Shown here: piece by piece, positions 42,820 through 52,405 of the stretch | Numbering within the stretch: the first letter of the stretch is position 1 | How the letters are laid out: the number at the start of each line of letters is the position of its first letter | Assembly: GCF_003576345.1 (NCBI RefSeq) | Contig: NZ_QWGB01000005.1 | Location: 248,001 to 312,000, forward strand | Origin: Henriciella barbarensis | Lineage (GTDB): Bacteria; Pseudomonadota; Alphaproteobacteria; Caulobacterales; Hyphomonadaceae | Length of the DNA stretch: 64,000 nucleotides | Direction of reading: 5' to 3' | The notes under the pieces: model-generated | Database searches by the model: none | The model's input: only the letters and a program-made list of their open reading frames with translations | What the model was told of the DNA's origin: nothing | Position numbers and translations under genes: made by a program

Positions 42820-44805
42820 CTAGACCCGGTCGCGGCCCCAGCTTTCCACGATTTTCTGGCGGACCCCGTCGATTTCATCCCGAACGACCGGCGCTTTTTC
42901 CAGCTGCTGGTCGGCGTCAGTATGGAAAATATAGAGACGCGAGGCAAAATCACCGATCGGGACGGACGACTCGCCATAAAATTCGCCATTGCCCGCCGTC
43001 GAGACCAGAATCCCGTTGCCCCAGTCCTGCCCGCTGTCATTGTTCGGATTGAAGAAATAGACGCGGACGACACCGGACGGGTCACGCGCCACCCTGATAA
43101 TCGCGATGGCGTGCCAGCCGACAAAGCGCGCGGCGCTGTCGGTCACCGCAATGCCGGCCGGGCTTGGATGGATCACCGGCTGGTTGCCATTATGGTCTGG
43201 ATGGAAGGCGGCATAGAACCGGCGAATGAAGCCATTGGCATCGGTCAGTTTGCCGGTCGGCACATCGACAATGATGTTGAACGTGCGCGCGACCCACCAG
43301 CCATGCATCTCGGGATTGATCCACTCATGCGGATCACCGGCGCGCTTGGCGCACATCCGGCCCATTTCCATATAGATGCGGTCCAGATGCGGCACCAGGA
43401 TCGCCGACACAGGGTCAACATCCAGAAGCTCGCCCTGCGCCAGTCCGGCAGCAAGACCACCCGAAGAGATCGACTTGCCTTCAAACGGCATGCGCACTTC
43501 ATTGTCGCGCGCCGCCCATGTCACCAGCTGCAGCAGATAGTCCGGATCGGTATAGGCCCACATCGCGATGGCGCGCGCGGCCTGACAGGTCGGATTGTTG
43601 CCCTGCCCGACGCCGAGCGGTTGGCCAAGAACGCTGATCACCCCCGCCAGAAGCCGCGTCTCTACCGGGACATCCCCGCCATAGGTCGCGACAAGCCGCT
43701 GGCTGACAGCCGGGGCAAGCTCAAGACCGATCTGGCGCCAGAGCGCTGGCACCGTCGGCGGCAGGTGCAGGATGCCCCGCTCAAGCAACAGCGAAAGGCC
43801 ATAGATCGCCTGCGCCGTGACGGGGCAGATCGCCTTTTCGATCAACGCATGCGTCAAGTCGGCATACATTCGGTAACCGAGACGCCCTGCGGCGGTCAGG
43901 CCAAGCACGTCCGGGATGAAATCGGGTCGGTTTTGCCAGATATGGCGCAGCAAGACCGCATGATAGGCAGAAACAAGCCCCGTATCGTGCATCGCCCGCG
44001 CCATACCGGCCGCTTCGTGTCCAAGCGACTGGTCATCGAGCGCCGAAAGCCTGCTTGCATAGTTCTCGAGGCCCGGGTCTTCGCGGGTTTCATTTGTTGG
44101 TGCGAACAGAGAACTGATCAGCCTGTCTGCGCCCCAACCTGATTGCGCCTGGTCGCCGCCCCCCTCATTCATCCAGAGCGACAGCTGCAGGATCATGGAT
44201 CGGATACGCCCCGTCTCGATCGGTCGTTGCGCCAGGATGCGCCAGATTTCCGCGATGACGGAATCGAAGACCTGCCCATATCCAATGGTCTCGGCGACCC
44301 GTTTGAAGAGACTTTGCAAGGTCGCTGTCCAGTCAGGGTCGGCCATGCGTGAGGCTTCAGTCCCCGCGCCAAACAGAAAGTCCAGGTTGAGGCCGAGCAC
44401 CCGCGCAAGAAAGTTTTTGGCTTCGTCCGCAGACACGGCCGGGTGCACCATCTGACCGCTGGCAATCGCGAGGAAGCGAAGCTCGCTCAGCGTCTCCAGA
44501 ACCAGCGAGGTCGGGTGACCCGATTCCAGCGTATGACGCACCAGAACGGGCTTTAGTTGCGCCGGATTATCCCAGTCGGTCCCGGTAAAAATGCCGGCGT
44601 GCTCGAGCGCCTCGATGCGCTCGAAACACGCATCGATCCCGCCCGGCTGCTTCAGGACTTTCACACATTGATCGATGGCCGGGCTTTGTTGGCGCAGCTT
44701 CATCTTCGCGCTCATCTTGGCAAGCCTGGTAATGGCAGCATCCAGCCGCTTGAGATGTGCAGCATCGACGCCACCATCTGACTTGTTCGGATCGGCTCCG
44801 TTCAC
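42820..44805 (-). CDS. Large uncharacterised protein with papain-like Cys-His-Asn pattern
   Basis: A 661-residue protein. Residues 1-380 are helical and of unknown type. The C-terminal part has Gln401, then Cys407 in GQGNNPTCQAARAIAMW, His565 in GWHAIAIIRV and Asn587 in YFFNPNNDSGQDWG. In papain the order Gln19-Cys25-His159-Asn175-Trp177 has nearly the same spacing, so a papain-like peptidase, amidase or transglutaminase fold is inferred. No signal peptide. The GTG at 44805 is chosen because AAAGGGG lies six bases upstream; a TTG at 44835 lacks a ribosome site. It follows the ATP-grasp gene by 76 bases in the same direction. Confidence 0.72.
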   Translation of the reverse strand: MNGADPNKSDGGVDAAHLKRLDAAITRLAKMSAKMKLRQQSPAIDQCVKVLKQPGGIDACFERIEALEHAGIFTGTDWDNPAQLKPVLVRHTLESGHPTSLVLETLSELRFLAIASGQMVHPAVSADEAKNFLARVLGLNLDFLFGAGTEASRMADPDWTATLQSLFKRVAETIGYGQVFDSVIAEIWRILAQRPIETGRIRSMILQLSLWMNEGGGDQAQSGWGADRLISSLFAPTNETREDPGLENYASRLSALDDQSLGHEAAGMARAMHDTGLVSAYHAVLLRHIWQNRPDFIPDVLGLTAAGRLGYRMYADLTHALIEKAICPVTAQAIYGLSLLLERGILHLPPTVPALWRQIGLELAPAVSQRLVATYGGDVPVETRLLAGVISVLGQPLGVGQGNNPTCQAARAIAMWAYTDPDYLLQLVTWAARDNEVRMPFEGKSISSGGLAAGLAQGELLDVDPVSAILVPHLDRIYMEMGRMCAKRAGDPHEWINPEMHGWWVARTFNIIVDVPTGKLTDANGFIRRFYAAFHPDHNGNQPVIHPSPAGIAVTDSAARFVGWHAIAIIRVARDPSGVVRVYFFNPNNDSGQDWGNGILVSTAGNGEFYGESSVPIGDFASRLYIFHTDADQQLEKAPVVRDEIDGVRQKIVESWGRDRV

Positions 44806-44881
44806 GGCGCACCCCTTTGATTCGCCTGTTTTCAAGGCGAGCCTAGTAAAGACTGAATTGCATGACTACCGGCGCGAACGC

Positions 44882-46108
44882 CTAGACGTAGAAGTCGACA
44901 TCTTCCTGCGCGGCTAGAAGGTCACGCATCGTTTCGCCATCCTCGCCGTGGAAGTAGACAAGGCCCCAATGATTGCCGAAGGCAGAGCGTTTTGAAACCT
45001 TGGTTTCCATCGGTTCGCTGAGCTCATGCCAGTCGAAATAGGGGTGGTCTTCTGTCTCTTTCGGTATTTCGAGCCGTGAAACGACACGGTTGCGCGGATA
45101 AACGCCGAAACAGCCAGCATACCCATTGGCATCCTTGACCGGCGTCGGGAAGAACGCCTCGATCTCTTCCTCGGTGGTCTTCGGGTCGAACATCATGACC
45201 ATGCCCTGATAGGCATTGAAGCCATAAACCCGCTCCAGAAGCTCGAAGACCTTGAAGCCTGGCGGACGGTACGCAACCTCGCCGAAGTACATCACATCGT
45301 CCGGCCCGATAAAGTATTCCGGGTGGATGAAGCCGAACTTGATGTCGAACGTCTTGATCAGCTTCTCGATCTCGGCCGTCACCTTGTCTCGCATGGCTTC
45401 AAGCTCGGGGCTCGCCGGCACGAAGACCGAATAGCCTAGCCGGACATATTCAGAGATGTTCAGGAAGCGGATCTTGCCATCATGGATCCAAGCCTCGGCG
45501 GCATATTCCCAGCCATCGAGATGGCTTTCCATCAACACGGGGAAATCGGATTCAGGGATAAGATCGACATCCTCGACATTCCTGACCACGCGGTGGCCCA
45601 TGCAACCAGCAAGGTCGAACGCCTTGATGTGGATCGGGTCGTTGGCATCTCCTTCCTGCTTCAGGAGGGTCTGGTTCACACGTTTGAGGAACCGTTCGAC
45701 GTCGCCCCGGTCGTGGGCTTCCTCAAAGATACCGACGCGGATACCGCCCAACTGGGCCCGGCGCTTCATCAGCGATTTGTCGCGAAACAGCATGGACTGG
45801 CCGAGCAGCCGCGGATTGTCGAGCAGGACAGCATTGACGGCGCCCGCCCATTCAACCGTTTCCTCATATAGCGGCACGGCAACGTCGACGCCTTCATCTT
45901 TCAGCATCTGCGCGATCTCGAAGGAATTTTCGTTCAGCCGTTCGAAATTCCAGGACATGAAAGGAATGTCGTTCTTCTCGGCATATTCCCGCGCCCAGTT
46001 CGGTGCCACCACGATATAGCGGCGATCAAACTTCTCCATCGCGTCGATCGCGTTGAGGCTCCAGCCGAGGAGCGCAATATAGCCTTTGTCGGGATTATAA
46101 TCAGTCAT
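44882..46108 (-). CDS. ATP-grasp domain protein of unknown substrate
   Basis: A 408-residue protein with ATP-grasp features: a Rossmann-like N-terminal (GYIALLGWSLNAIDAME), FRDKSLMKRRAQLGGIRVG, FPVLMESHLDGWEYAAEAW (ATP-binding beta strands) and YFGEVAYRPPGFKVFELL, where Glu and Arg match the metal and phosphate ligands. Such enzymes make amide or peptide bonds through acyl-phosphates. GGAGG lies four bases upstream of the ATG at 46108. A 13-bp palindrome lies 47 bases upstream. It precedes the papain-like gene, suggesting a bond-making and bond-breaking pair. Confidence 0.8.
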   Translation of the reverse strand: MTDYNPDKGYIALLGWSLNAIDAMEKFDRRYIVVAPNWAREYAEKNDIPFMSWNFERLNENSFEIAQMLKDEGVDVAVPLYEETVEWAGAVNAVLLDNPRLLGQSMLFRDKSLMKRRAQLGGIRVGIFEEAHDRGDVERFLKRVNQTLLKQEGDANDPIHIKAFDLAGCMGHRVVRNVEDVDLIPESDFPVLMESHLDGWEYAAEAWIHDGKIRFLNISEYVRLGYSVFVPASPELEAMRDKVTAEIEKLIKTFDIKFGFIHPEYFIGPDDVMYFGEVAYRPPGFKVFELLERVYGFNAYQGMVMMFDPKTTEEEIEAFFPTPVKDANGYAGCFGVYPRNRVVSRLEIPKETEDHPYFDWHELSEPMETKVSKRSAFGNHWGLVYFHGEDGETMRDLLAAQEDVDFYV

Positions 46109-46409
46109 TGGACCTCCACGGGGTCGTGTCGTCATTGAACGGTTAACTTGAAAATGAACTCAGTTCAGGCTGCTTGCTCCGGTCCGGCGCGCTTTGGCGC
46201 AGCCAGATACAGACAAATCGGTCCGGCACGTGTCTCGCGGCCGGGCAGCTCTGAATTCCTCGAATGCATGTAGCCTTCAAGCTAGGAGGGGAAGGCAGCA
46301 AGTCAAACGCCAGCCCACCCTGAAACCGGCCTGCAAGGGTGGCTCTTCGGAACCAATGGCCTGCCCTGCCGCTTACTCTTCAGCAATCACAGACAGTGGA
46401 GCCCTGACC
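46109..46409. other. Divergent intergenic region with one palindrome
   Basis: About 300 bases between the divergent ATP-grasp and DUF1328 genes. Besides the palindrome at 46155-46167 I see no RNA gene or supported ORF. It must hold the promoters of both genes. Confidence 0.6.
46155..46167. promoter_or_regulatory. 13-bp perfect palindrome upstream of the ATP-grasp gene
   Basis: TGAACTCAGTTCA is a six-plus-one-plus-six perfect inverted repeat, 47 bases upstream of the ATP-grasp start, a typical place for an operator. The regulator is unknown. Confidence 0.4.
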
Positions 46410-46583
46410 ATGATCAAACTCGCCTTCGTCTTTCTCATCATCGCCCTGATCGCAGGCCTGCTGGGCCTTACAGGCATTGCCGGCGTCGCCGTCGACATCG
46501 CCATGTTCCTCTTTATCGCCGCGCTGGTGATCTTTGCCGTCCTGCTCATCCTCGGCCTGACGGTCTTCAAGAAAGTGACCTGA
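46410..46583 (+). CDS. DUF1328 small membrane protein
   Basis: A 57-residue, two-helix membrane protein (IKLAFVFLIIALIAGLLGLTG; AVDIAMFLFIAALVIFAVLLILGLTVF, key stretches) that matches the DUF1328/YtjA family. Function unknown. GGAG precedes the ATG at 46410, which is chosen over upstream in-frame codons that lie in non-coding DNA. Confidence 0.85.
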   Translation: MIKLAFVFLIIALIAGLLGLTGIAGVAVDIAMFLFIAALVIFAVLLILGLTVFKKVT

Positions 46584-46592
46584 ACAGGGACT

Positions 46593-47330
46593 TCAGGCGC
46601 CTCGGAGAGGTTCGGGGCGCACCACGTCCAGCACGCCTTGCAGGAAGCCGGTGAGGTCATCGGTCAGATAGTCGACATGCGGGTGGTCAACATCGTCCGC
46701 CCCCGCAGGCCGCGCCTCGACCGGCTCATGGCTCCAGTCCTTCTTTGAGTGGACCAGCACCGTCGCAAAGCCCATCGCATGGGCAGGCTTCAGGTTGCGC
46801 TCAAGGTCTTCGAAGAAGACCGCCCGCGCCGGGTCGACATCATGGTGGCGGCAGAAAGCGTCATAGGCTGATTGCGTTGGCTTCGGCGTATAGTCGCTAT
46901 CCTCGATGCCGAACAGGCCATCAAAACTCGCCCCGAGCCTCATATAGTCCGTCACGCGCTCAGCATGGCGGCGCGAGCCATTGGTATAGACTAGCTTGCG
47001 TCCCGGCAGCGCCGCAATGACCTCACACAAATCCGGCAGGTGTGGCAGCGGCGAGAGGTCGATCTCATGCACATGCGCGAGGAAGTCCTCCGGCGACATG
47101 CCATGCATCGTCATCATGCCGCGCAACGTCGTGCCATGCTCGGCATAGTACCGTTTCTGCAGCGCCCGCGCCTCGCCCCGCTCCATCCGCAGGAAGCGCG
47201 CAACGAAGTCGGTCATCCGCTGGTCGATCTCGGCGAAGAGGTCACACTCGGCCGGGTAGAGCGTATTGTCGAGGTCGAACACCCAGGTGTCGCGACCCGC
47301 CAGCGCCTCCAATACCATGTCAGACGCCAT
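46593..47330 (-). CDS. Pyrimidine 5'-nucleotidase, HAD superfamily
   Basis: A 245-residue HAD hydrolase: VFDLDNTLYPAECDLF (nucleophile Asp and acid Asp), KLVYTNGSRRHAERV (motif II Thr), DYTPKPTQSAYD (motif III Lys) and FFEDLERNLKPAHAMG (motif IV). This is the SDT1-type pyrimidine nucleotidase common beside argB and dapD in alphaproteobacteria. The start overlaps the DUF1036 gene stop by one base. Confidence 0.88.
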   Translation of the reverse strand: MASDMVLEALAGRDTWVFDLDNTLYPAECDLFAEIDQRMTDFVARFLRMERGEARALQKRYYAEHGTTLRGMMTMHGMSPEDFLAHVHEIDLSPLPHLPDLCEVIAALPGRKLVYTNGSRRHAERVTDYMRLGASFDGLFGIEDSDYTPKPTQSAYDAFCRHHDVDPARAVFFEDLERNLKPAHAMGFATVLVHSKKDWSHEPVEARPAGADDVDHPHVDYLTDDLTGFLQGVLDVVRPEPLRGA

Positions 47331-48421
47331 CAGCTCTCGGCCTCGTCAAAATCACGCTCGAAGAACTCATAGGTCAGCTTGCCCTCTGCCGCAGGCACCG
47401 TGCCCTTGAACTCCACCGTTCGATAGGCAGACGCCTCGCAGTCCTCGCGCCCCGTGATCGCAAACCGCCCGCGCGACACACAGAAGAGGTCGCTCGCGCC
47501 TTTCAGGTGCCTTGGCCCGTCGCTGGTCTCCATCTCGGCGAAGACGAAATGCGGCGCGTTCAGCAGCGCATCATCTATCGCCCGCGCGCAGCCACCAGAC
47601 TCCAGCTGCCACCAGCCGCGGCTCTCCCAGCCTTCGCCCTTGCGCCGCGCAATCGCCGCCCAGATCCGCTCATGCGTGCGATTACAGAGGGTGAGGCCAA
47701 CCTCCCGCCCCTTCTCGCGCGCAATCTGCTCCAGCACGTCGACCAGCTCGGCATCGCTCGTTTCGGCGCTCAGCTCATTCTCATTCAGGAATGTGCGGAT
47801 CGCGCCGCGCGTATTGCGCCCGATATAGCCGTCGATCCGCCCCTCATAGACATCCGCCTCGTTCAGCAGGCGCTGCACACCGGCCGCCGCCGCCGTCTCG
47901 AGGTCATAGTCTTCAAGCTCGGTGAAACTCGTCGTCCAGGCGCCAGCCTCCTCGATCAGGATCGGCCTGAACTTGCGCGAGGAAAGTCCCATCAAAGCGC
48001 ATTGCGACGGGCTCTCGACAGAGAAGCTCCCCGTCGTGTCAACGCAATAGGCATTGTCCCCGCCCCAGACCTTGCGGCCACCGCGATGCGCAGAGGATGA
48101 CCGACCGAAAAGGTAATGCACGCCGGGCTCCAGCGGCCCGTCCAGTGCAACCTCGCAGGCGCCGGGCCGCAACCGCGTCCACCCCTCGACCGTCACGCCC
48201 TGCCCCTCGAACCGGCCGGTCGCCGCCTCGACCACATAGCTTGTCTGGTTACACAGCTGCCAGCCGCCGGGGCTCGCCGGCAGGCCCGCAGCGCCCTGCG
48301 CCACCGCAACACCGGGCAGCGACACGGCCAGCGTCGCGCCCGCGAACAGTCCGCTAACAAACCGCCTAAAGGACAATCGTCCCGGCCCCGTGTTCTGTGA
48401 ATAGCTCCATGAGAAGCGCAT
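47330..48421 (-). CDS. DUF1036 protein with signal peptide and peptidoglycan-binding-like insert
   Basis: About 363 residues. A signal peptide ([24 protein letters not shown]) leads to a first DUF1036 unit ([36 protein letters not shown], key W.LCN.T......G.....G..V.GW..L.PG.C), a helical segment resembling a peptidoglycan-binding domain ([21 protein letters not shown]), and a second DUF1036 unit ([16 protein letters not shown]). Probably periplasmic. The start is uncertain: ATG 48421 overlaps argB by 56 bases, whereas a TTG at 48376 would give a compact signal peptide. Confidence 0.82.
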   Translation of the reverse strand: MRFSWSYSQNTGPGRLSFRRFVSGLFAGATLAVSLPGVAVAQGAAGLPASPGGWQLCNQTSYVVEAATGRFEGQGVTVEGWTRLRPGACEVALDGPLEPGVHYLFGRSSSAHRGGRKVWGGDNAYCVDTTGSFSVESPSQCALMGLSSRKFRPILIEEAGAWTTSFTELEDYDLETAAAAGVQRLLNEADVYEGRIDGYIGRNTRGAIRTFLNENELSAETSDAELVDVLEQIAREKGREVGLTLCNRTHERIWAAIARRKGEGWESRGWWQLESGGCARAIDDALLNAPHFVFAEMETSDGPRHLKGASDLFCVSRGRFAITGREDCEASAYRTVEFKGTVPAAEGKLTYEFFERDFDEAES

Positions 48422-49265
48422 GTTTCGCACGTCCGTCCAGAATGACCGCCCCGCCAACGCCATTCTTGACGGCGGACGCCGCCGTTTCAAGCTTCGGGAT
48501 CATACCGCCGGACGCGACGCCCTCCCTCACCAGTGCGGGCACATCATCGGCCTGAAGCTCCCGGATCAGTTCCTTCTTCCCGTCCAGCACGCCCGCAACA
48601 TCGGTCAGCAGCAAGAGCCGCATCGCCCCCAGCGCGCTCGCAATCGCCCCCGCTGCGGTATCAGCGTTTACATTATAGCGCTTGCCGTCCGCATCGACGC
48701 CAACCGGCGCGATCACCGGAATGAAATCATGATCATAATTGGTCAGCAGCTTCAGCACCGCCACATCGACCGCCTCAGGCTCGCCGACATAGCCAAGGTC
48801 GATGACCTGCTCGACATGGCTGTCAGGGTCGCGCGTCGTGCGCGTCGCCCGTGTCACCCGCATCATGTCGGCGTCAGAGCCAGAAAGCCCCACCGCCTTG
48901 CCGCCCGCCTTGTTGATCGCCCGCACGATGGATTTGTTGATCGGCCCGGAGAGGACCATCTCGACCACTTCCATCGTCGCATCATCGGTCACCCGCAGGC
49001 CGTCACGAAACTCAGACTTGATGGAGAGCCGGTCCAGAAGGCTCGCAATCTGCGGCCCCCCGCCATGCACGATGACCGGATTTACGCCGAGGTGCTTCAG
49101 CAGCACGACATCGCGCGCAAACGCCTCAGACAAGGCCTCATCCACCATGGCATGCCCGCCATATTTGATGACCACGGTCTGGCGGTCATAGCGCTGGATA
49201 TAGGGCAGCGCCTCAGACAGGGTTTCAGCGGTGAACTGTGCGGGAATTTGGGGGGTGTCGCTCAT
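48366..49265 (-). CDS. argB: Acetylglutamate kinase
   Basis: Second step of arginine synthesis. The 299-residue protein has [10 protein letters not shown] (Lys and Gly loop), [48 protein letters not shown] and [15 protein letters not shown], all standard ArgB segments. The ATG at 49265 gives the usual N-terminus; the longer frame to 49346 lacks support. The 3' end overlaps the DUF1036 gene. Confidence 0.96.
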   Translation of the reverse strand: MSDTPQIPAQFTAETLSEALPYIQRYDRQTVVIKYGGHAMVDEALSEAFARDVVLLKHLGVNPVIVHGGGPQIASLLDRLSIKSEFRDGLRVTDDATMEVVEMVLSGPINKSIVRAINKAGGKAVGLSGSDADMMRVTRATRTTRDPDSHVEQVIDLGYVGEPEAVDVAVLKLLTNYDHDFIPVIAPVGVDADGKRYNVNADTAAGAIASALGAMRLLLLTDVAGVLDGKKELIRELQADDVPALVREGVASGGMIPKLETAASAVKNGVGGAVILDGRAKHALLMELFTEHGAGTIVL

Positions 49266-49351
49266 GGCGCCGCGTTTAGCGGGTTTTGGGGGATGGGGGA
49301 ATAGGCTGCTTCTTGGGCAACTAGTACGAAGTTGCTCACCCAGCACTCTAT

Positions 49352-50614
49352 TTACGCTTTTGTGTCTGGGTGTTCGATTTCAAGCAAGTCGTGAACATGC
49401 GATCTGGCTAAGGCCATCGGCAAAGGATCGAATTTTCTCGCATTCTCGGAGAACGCAGCTTTCTCGCTGCTCGACCATTCTGATGGCAGATGAGCTTTGA
49501 CCGGCCAACCGAGGCCGATATTCGAAAATCTACTTTGAACCAAACCCTTTGCCCTAAATATTGAAACTCTTCCAAAGATGGAAACATCTGCTTCAAGAGG
49601 CTTTTCGAATAGCACGTTCCCGATACGTAGCTCTTTGACCAAGGAAGCGATTATAGAAATTGCACCGCCTACCGTTCTGAAGCCCACAGATCTTGGTGGC
49701 GATGATATCTGCAAGCTGCCCAAGTCGCAGTTAGCAATCATAAGGTTTGATGCATTCTTCGCAAAGCGTATACTTGCGTCATTCTTGATGTTCTCGAATT
49801 TGCAATCAATTACATCGCCCAAGAAGGTGATTTTTTTTATTTGAGTCCCGGCAAACGACACTCTTTTTATATTAGAAGTCACGACTAGTGTTCCGATCCA
49901 CGCGCCCCTGATATCGATTTCCCGAGTTCCATCGGCAAATTGTCCGAGCAGCGCCAAGAGCGCTGACCGAATGGCCTCATCCGGATTTTTTTCATCAGCA
50001 GGTGTCTCGGGGATATCAGACGAGCGTGCCCGTACAAAAGCGCATAACGTATCTGAAATTTGATCAACTACCTCTTCGGAGACAGATCGAGCCAGCAGTT
50101 GAAGAGAATGCACAGCGGCTATGCGCTGGTCTAACCTATTAGAACCAAGCAACTCAGATGCTTTAGCGAAGGCGTCAGACTCCAACCTTCGGCTATCATT
50201 TTGCTGCATTTTTCTAGCAATTTCTTCCTGCCGCTCCATCGTTGCGCTTCGACGAATAGCGTTACCTAAAGTCAGTGCAGCAATGGGCGTGGCAATCGCG
50301 CCCCCAAGCGTAAGGAAAAGGTTTCTGATTCCTTCGGGTGAATTCGTGCGCCGACCTTCACTATACTCAAACCAAGCGGATTCATTGAGCACATCGATGT
50401 TGAGTTCATGAAGTAAGAACAGAACGATAAGAAATAGCCCCGCCGTAATTATCGCAGGCCAAGCCAGATAGGGGGTTGAACTAATTTTATTTTGTTGACG
50501 CCCCCTAGATGAGAAAGGTCCCGGTGGAAGCCAAAGAAGCGTGATCACTCCAAAAGTCATCAACGTGACGCAGAGCGAAAACAAAAATCCCGTTATGAAG
50601 TCTGTAGTGAACAT
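49352..50614 (-). CDS. Low-GC membrane protein with beta-helix-like C-terminus
   Basis: A 420-residue protein with two N-terminal membrane segments (about 9-30 and 52-70), a third hydrophobic stretch near 98-115, a coiled region ([29 protein letters not shown]) and a C-terminal half of repeating strands such as [34 protein letters not shown] (key I/F-x-G/N pattern) that resembles pentapeptide-repeat or beta-helix proteins. Its GC is clearly lower than both neighbours and codon use is AT-rich, suggesting recent transfer. No partner gene is adjacent. Function unknown. Confidence 0.75.
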   Translation of the reverse strand: MFTTDFITGFLFSLCVTLMTFGVITLLWLPPGPFSSRGRQQNKISSTPYLAWPAIITAGLFLIVLFLLHELNIDVLNESAWFEYSEGRRTNSPEGIRNLFLTLGGAIATPIAALTLGNAIRRSATMERQEEIARKMQQNDSRRLESDAFAKASELLGSNRLDQRIAAVHSLQLLARSVSEEVVDQISDTLCAFVRARSSDIPETPADEKNPDEAIRSALLALLGQFADGTREIDIRGAWIGTLVVTSNIKRVSFAGTQIKKITFLGDVIDCKFENIKNDASIRFAKNASNLMIANCDLGSLQISSPPRSVGFRTVGGAISIIASLVKELRIGNVLFEKPLEADVSIFGRVSIFRAKGLVQSRFSNIGLGWPVKAHLPSEWSSSEKAAFSENARKFDPLPMALARSHVHDLLEIEHPDTKA

Positions 50615-50750
50615 TTCTGACGTAGATCACACTCAAACAAAAATTAAAGCAGTGCATGCTAGGCTCTTGCAAGTGAGCACTTCCCACCAACCAATCCCGC
50701 TCTCACGCGTTACCCGCTCTCGACACCCAACTCCAAATCCGAGAGCTCCC

Positions 50751-51302
50751 ATGCGCAAACTCTATTTCGCCCTTCCCCTTCTCGCGCTGATTCCGCTAGC
50801 GGCGGCCTGCGCGCTCAGCCAGCCTGATTACCGCGATGCAAGCGGAGAGCCCGCCACCGTCGATGAGGTGGACCTCACCCGCTATGCCGGCACCTGGTAT
50901 GAGATTGCCCGCTATCCCAACAGCTTCGAGAAGAACTGTATCGACACCACGGCGACCTATGCCCTCAATGAGGACGGCACGGTCAGCGTCGTGAATGAGT
51001 GCACCAACAGCGAAACCGGGGAGACAAAGCGCGCCGAGGGCACGGCCCGCGTGGTCGACGGCTCGAACAATTCCAAACTCGAGGTCAAGTTCGCCCCTGA
51101 CTGGGTGCCCTTTGCCTGGGGTGATTACTGGATCCTCGCGCTGGAGGGCGACTATTCGGCTGCTCTCGTCGGCTCCCCCGATGGCAAATACCTCTGGATC
51201 CTCGCCCGCGAGGAAGCGCCAGACCAGGCCGTCATCGACCGCATGCTGAATGCCGCCCGCGAAAAGGGCTTTGCGACAGAGCCGCTGGTGTTCAGGCAAT
51301 AA
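50751..51302 (+). CDS. blc: Outer-membrane lipocalin lipoprotein
   Basis: A 183-residue Blc-type lipocalin. A lipobox LAAAC puts the lipid on Cys20. LTRYAGTWYEIARYPNSFEK is the GxW lipocalin signature, followed by NECTNSETGETKRAEGTARV and WVPFAWGDYWILAL. It binds hydrophobic ligands in the envelope. The ATG at 50751 begins the signal peptide; upstream in-frame codons belong to low-GC intergenic DNA. Confidence 0.93.
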   Translation: MRKLYFALPLLALIPLAAACALSQPDYRDASGEPATVDEVDLTRYAGTWYEIARYPNSFEKNCIDTTATYALNEDGTVSVVNECTNSETGETKRAEGTARVVDGSNNSKLEVKFAPDWVPFAWGDYWILALEGDYSAALVGSPDGKYLWILAREEAPDQAVIDRMLNAAREKGFATEPLVFRQ

Positions 51303-51873
51303 TCATACGTCCGAGGCCCGCGCCTTCCCCTCTCCCGGCTGCGGGAGAGGGTGCAGGGGGTGAGGGCGCCGACGTCAGAGAGTGGTGCCACCTGCCCGCC
51401 AACCAGCACCGTTGCAGCCCTCATCCCCGGCCCCTCATGGTGAGCGAAGTCGAACCACTCCCGCATTCGGGAGAAGGGAGACGTGGCGCATCTGCAGACC
51501 CCTGATCTGTCAATCTCGAAGCGCCGACTTTGCAATTTGCGTCACTCCCGATGAGCGTAGCTCATCTGGGAGCCCATCTCCTGCCATCGCCGCAGGCACT
51601 AAAGCCGGTGTTCCGAAGATGGCCCCTCAGACCGCTACGCGGTCGAGGGTGATGCTGACTTGAATACGCCCTTCAAGCCCAGCTCCACCCTTCCGAAGAC
51701 CCTTGTGAAGACAGGGGTCCATGGTGTCTCCTTTCAGCGAAGCACCCGCTTGGACGAGGCTCGATGGATACCTGCCCTCATCCTGAGCCTGTCGAAGGAC
51801 GAGGGCGCGCCGCCACCCCGAGGAAAACTCCAAAACATCCCCCTCCCCCGGCGCCGGCCCTACACTTCCCTGC
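51303..51873. other. Repeat-dense gene-free region
   Basis: No supported gene. A hairpin CCTCTCCCG/CGGGAGAGG (51329-51337 with 51342-51350) follows blc, then a partner CTCCCG/CGGGAG hairpin (51458-51473), a GATGAGC..GCTCATC hairpin around 51552-51568, and a family A repeat (51777-51799). The block looks like accumulated intergenic repeat elements. Confidence 0.7.
51777..51799 (+). repeat. Intergenic repeat copy (family A)
   Basis: The sequence CTCATCCTGAGCCTGTCGAA followed by GGA matches all 23 bases of the right arm at 15366-15388. Only one arm is evident here. Confidence 0.85.
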
Positions 51874-52341
51874 ATGCTGGACTGGCAAACCCTTGTGAAA
51901 GCGCATGCGCTCGTACCCGTCTGGTACTGGCCGGTCCTCTGGCATTATCTCGCCAGGCTAGAAGCCACCGCAGAGCTGGCACGCGCCGAAGGACGCGGCG
52001 GCTTTGGATGGGAGCTTCTGAAGACAGGCGTCATCCGCGTCACGCACTGGCCGGAGTCAGAGGCCGAGCGCGCGGCGCGCGGGGCCCTGCCGCGCAGCTT
52101 CGACTATGCGCCATGGACACGCCTCGACCCGGATCTTGCACCGGCCTGGCCGCTGCCAGACCCGTACACCGCAGAAACACCGCCACGACACCGTGGCTGC
52201 ACCCTCCAGGCACCACCAGGGGTGCACCCGGCAGCCCGAGGCCCGCCACCAAGAAAACAGCTCATCCCGGACTTGATCCGGGATCTCTTCGAAGCAAGCT
52301 CAGACCAAGACTGGCCGAGATCCCGGCCTTCGCCGGGATGA
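51874..52341 (+). CDS. Hypothetical protein whose C-terminus comes from a repeat element
   Basis: A 155-residue ORF. The first 90 residues (VKAHALVPVWYWPVLWHYLARLEATAELARAEGRGGFGWELL, key Trp/Tyr-rich start; VIRVTHWPESEAERAARG) look like a real conserved domain. From about residue 130 the sequence is the translation of a family B repeat (52261-52342), and the stop lies inside it, so the original 3' end was probably replaced or extended. Function unknown. Confidence 0.5.
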   Translation: MLDWQTLVKAHALVPVWYWPVLWHYLARLEATAELARAEGRGGFGWELLKTGVIRVTHWPESEAERAARGALPRSFDYAPWTRLDPDLAPAWPLPDPYTAETPPRHRGCTLQAPPGVHPAARGPPPRKQLIPDLIRDLFEASSDQDWPRSRPSPG

Positions 52342-52342
52342 G
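52261..52342. repeat. Inverted repeat element overlapping a gene end (family B-like)
   Basis: Starts CTCATCCCGG (52261-52270) and ends CCGGGATGAG (52333-52342), perfect 10-bp terminal repeats, with inner ATCCGGGATC and GATCCCGG parts. It covers the last codons of the preceding ORF. Confidence 0.85.
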
Positions 52343-52405
52343 CGGATAAACAAGAATTGAAATCCATACCGCCCTGCCCGCCAGCAGCGCGGCCGCACGC
52401 GCTGC

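Noticed and set aside
41802-43052. 416-codon open frame on the plus strand
   Set aside because: Antisense to the esterase-monooxygenase fusion; no recognisable motifs.
42613-44142. 509-codon open frame on the plus strand
   Set aside because: It is antisense to the papain-like and esterase genes and its translation is Arg/His-rich with no domain; long antisense frames are common in GC-rich DNA.
47042-48100. 352-codon open frame on the plus strand
   Set aside because: Antisense to the DUF1036 and nucleotidase genes; low-complexity Arg/Pro/Ala translation.
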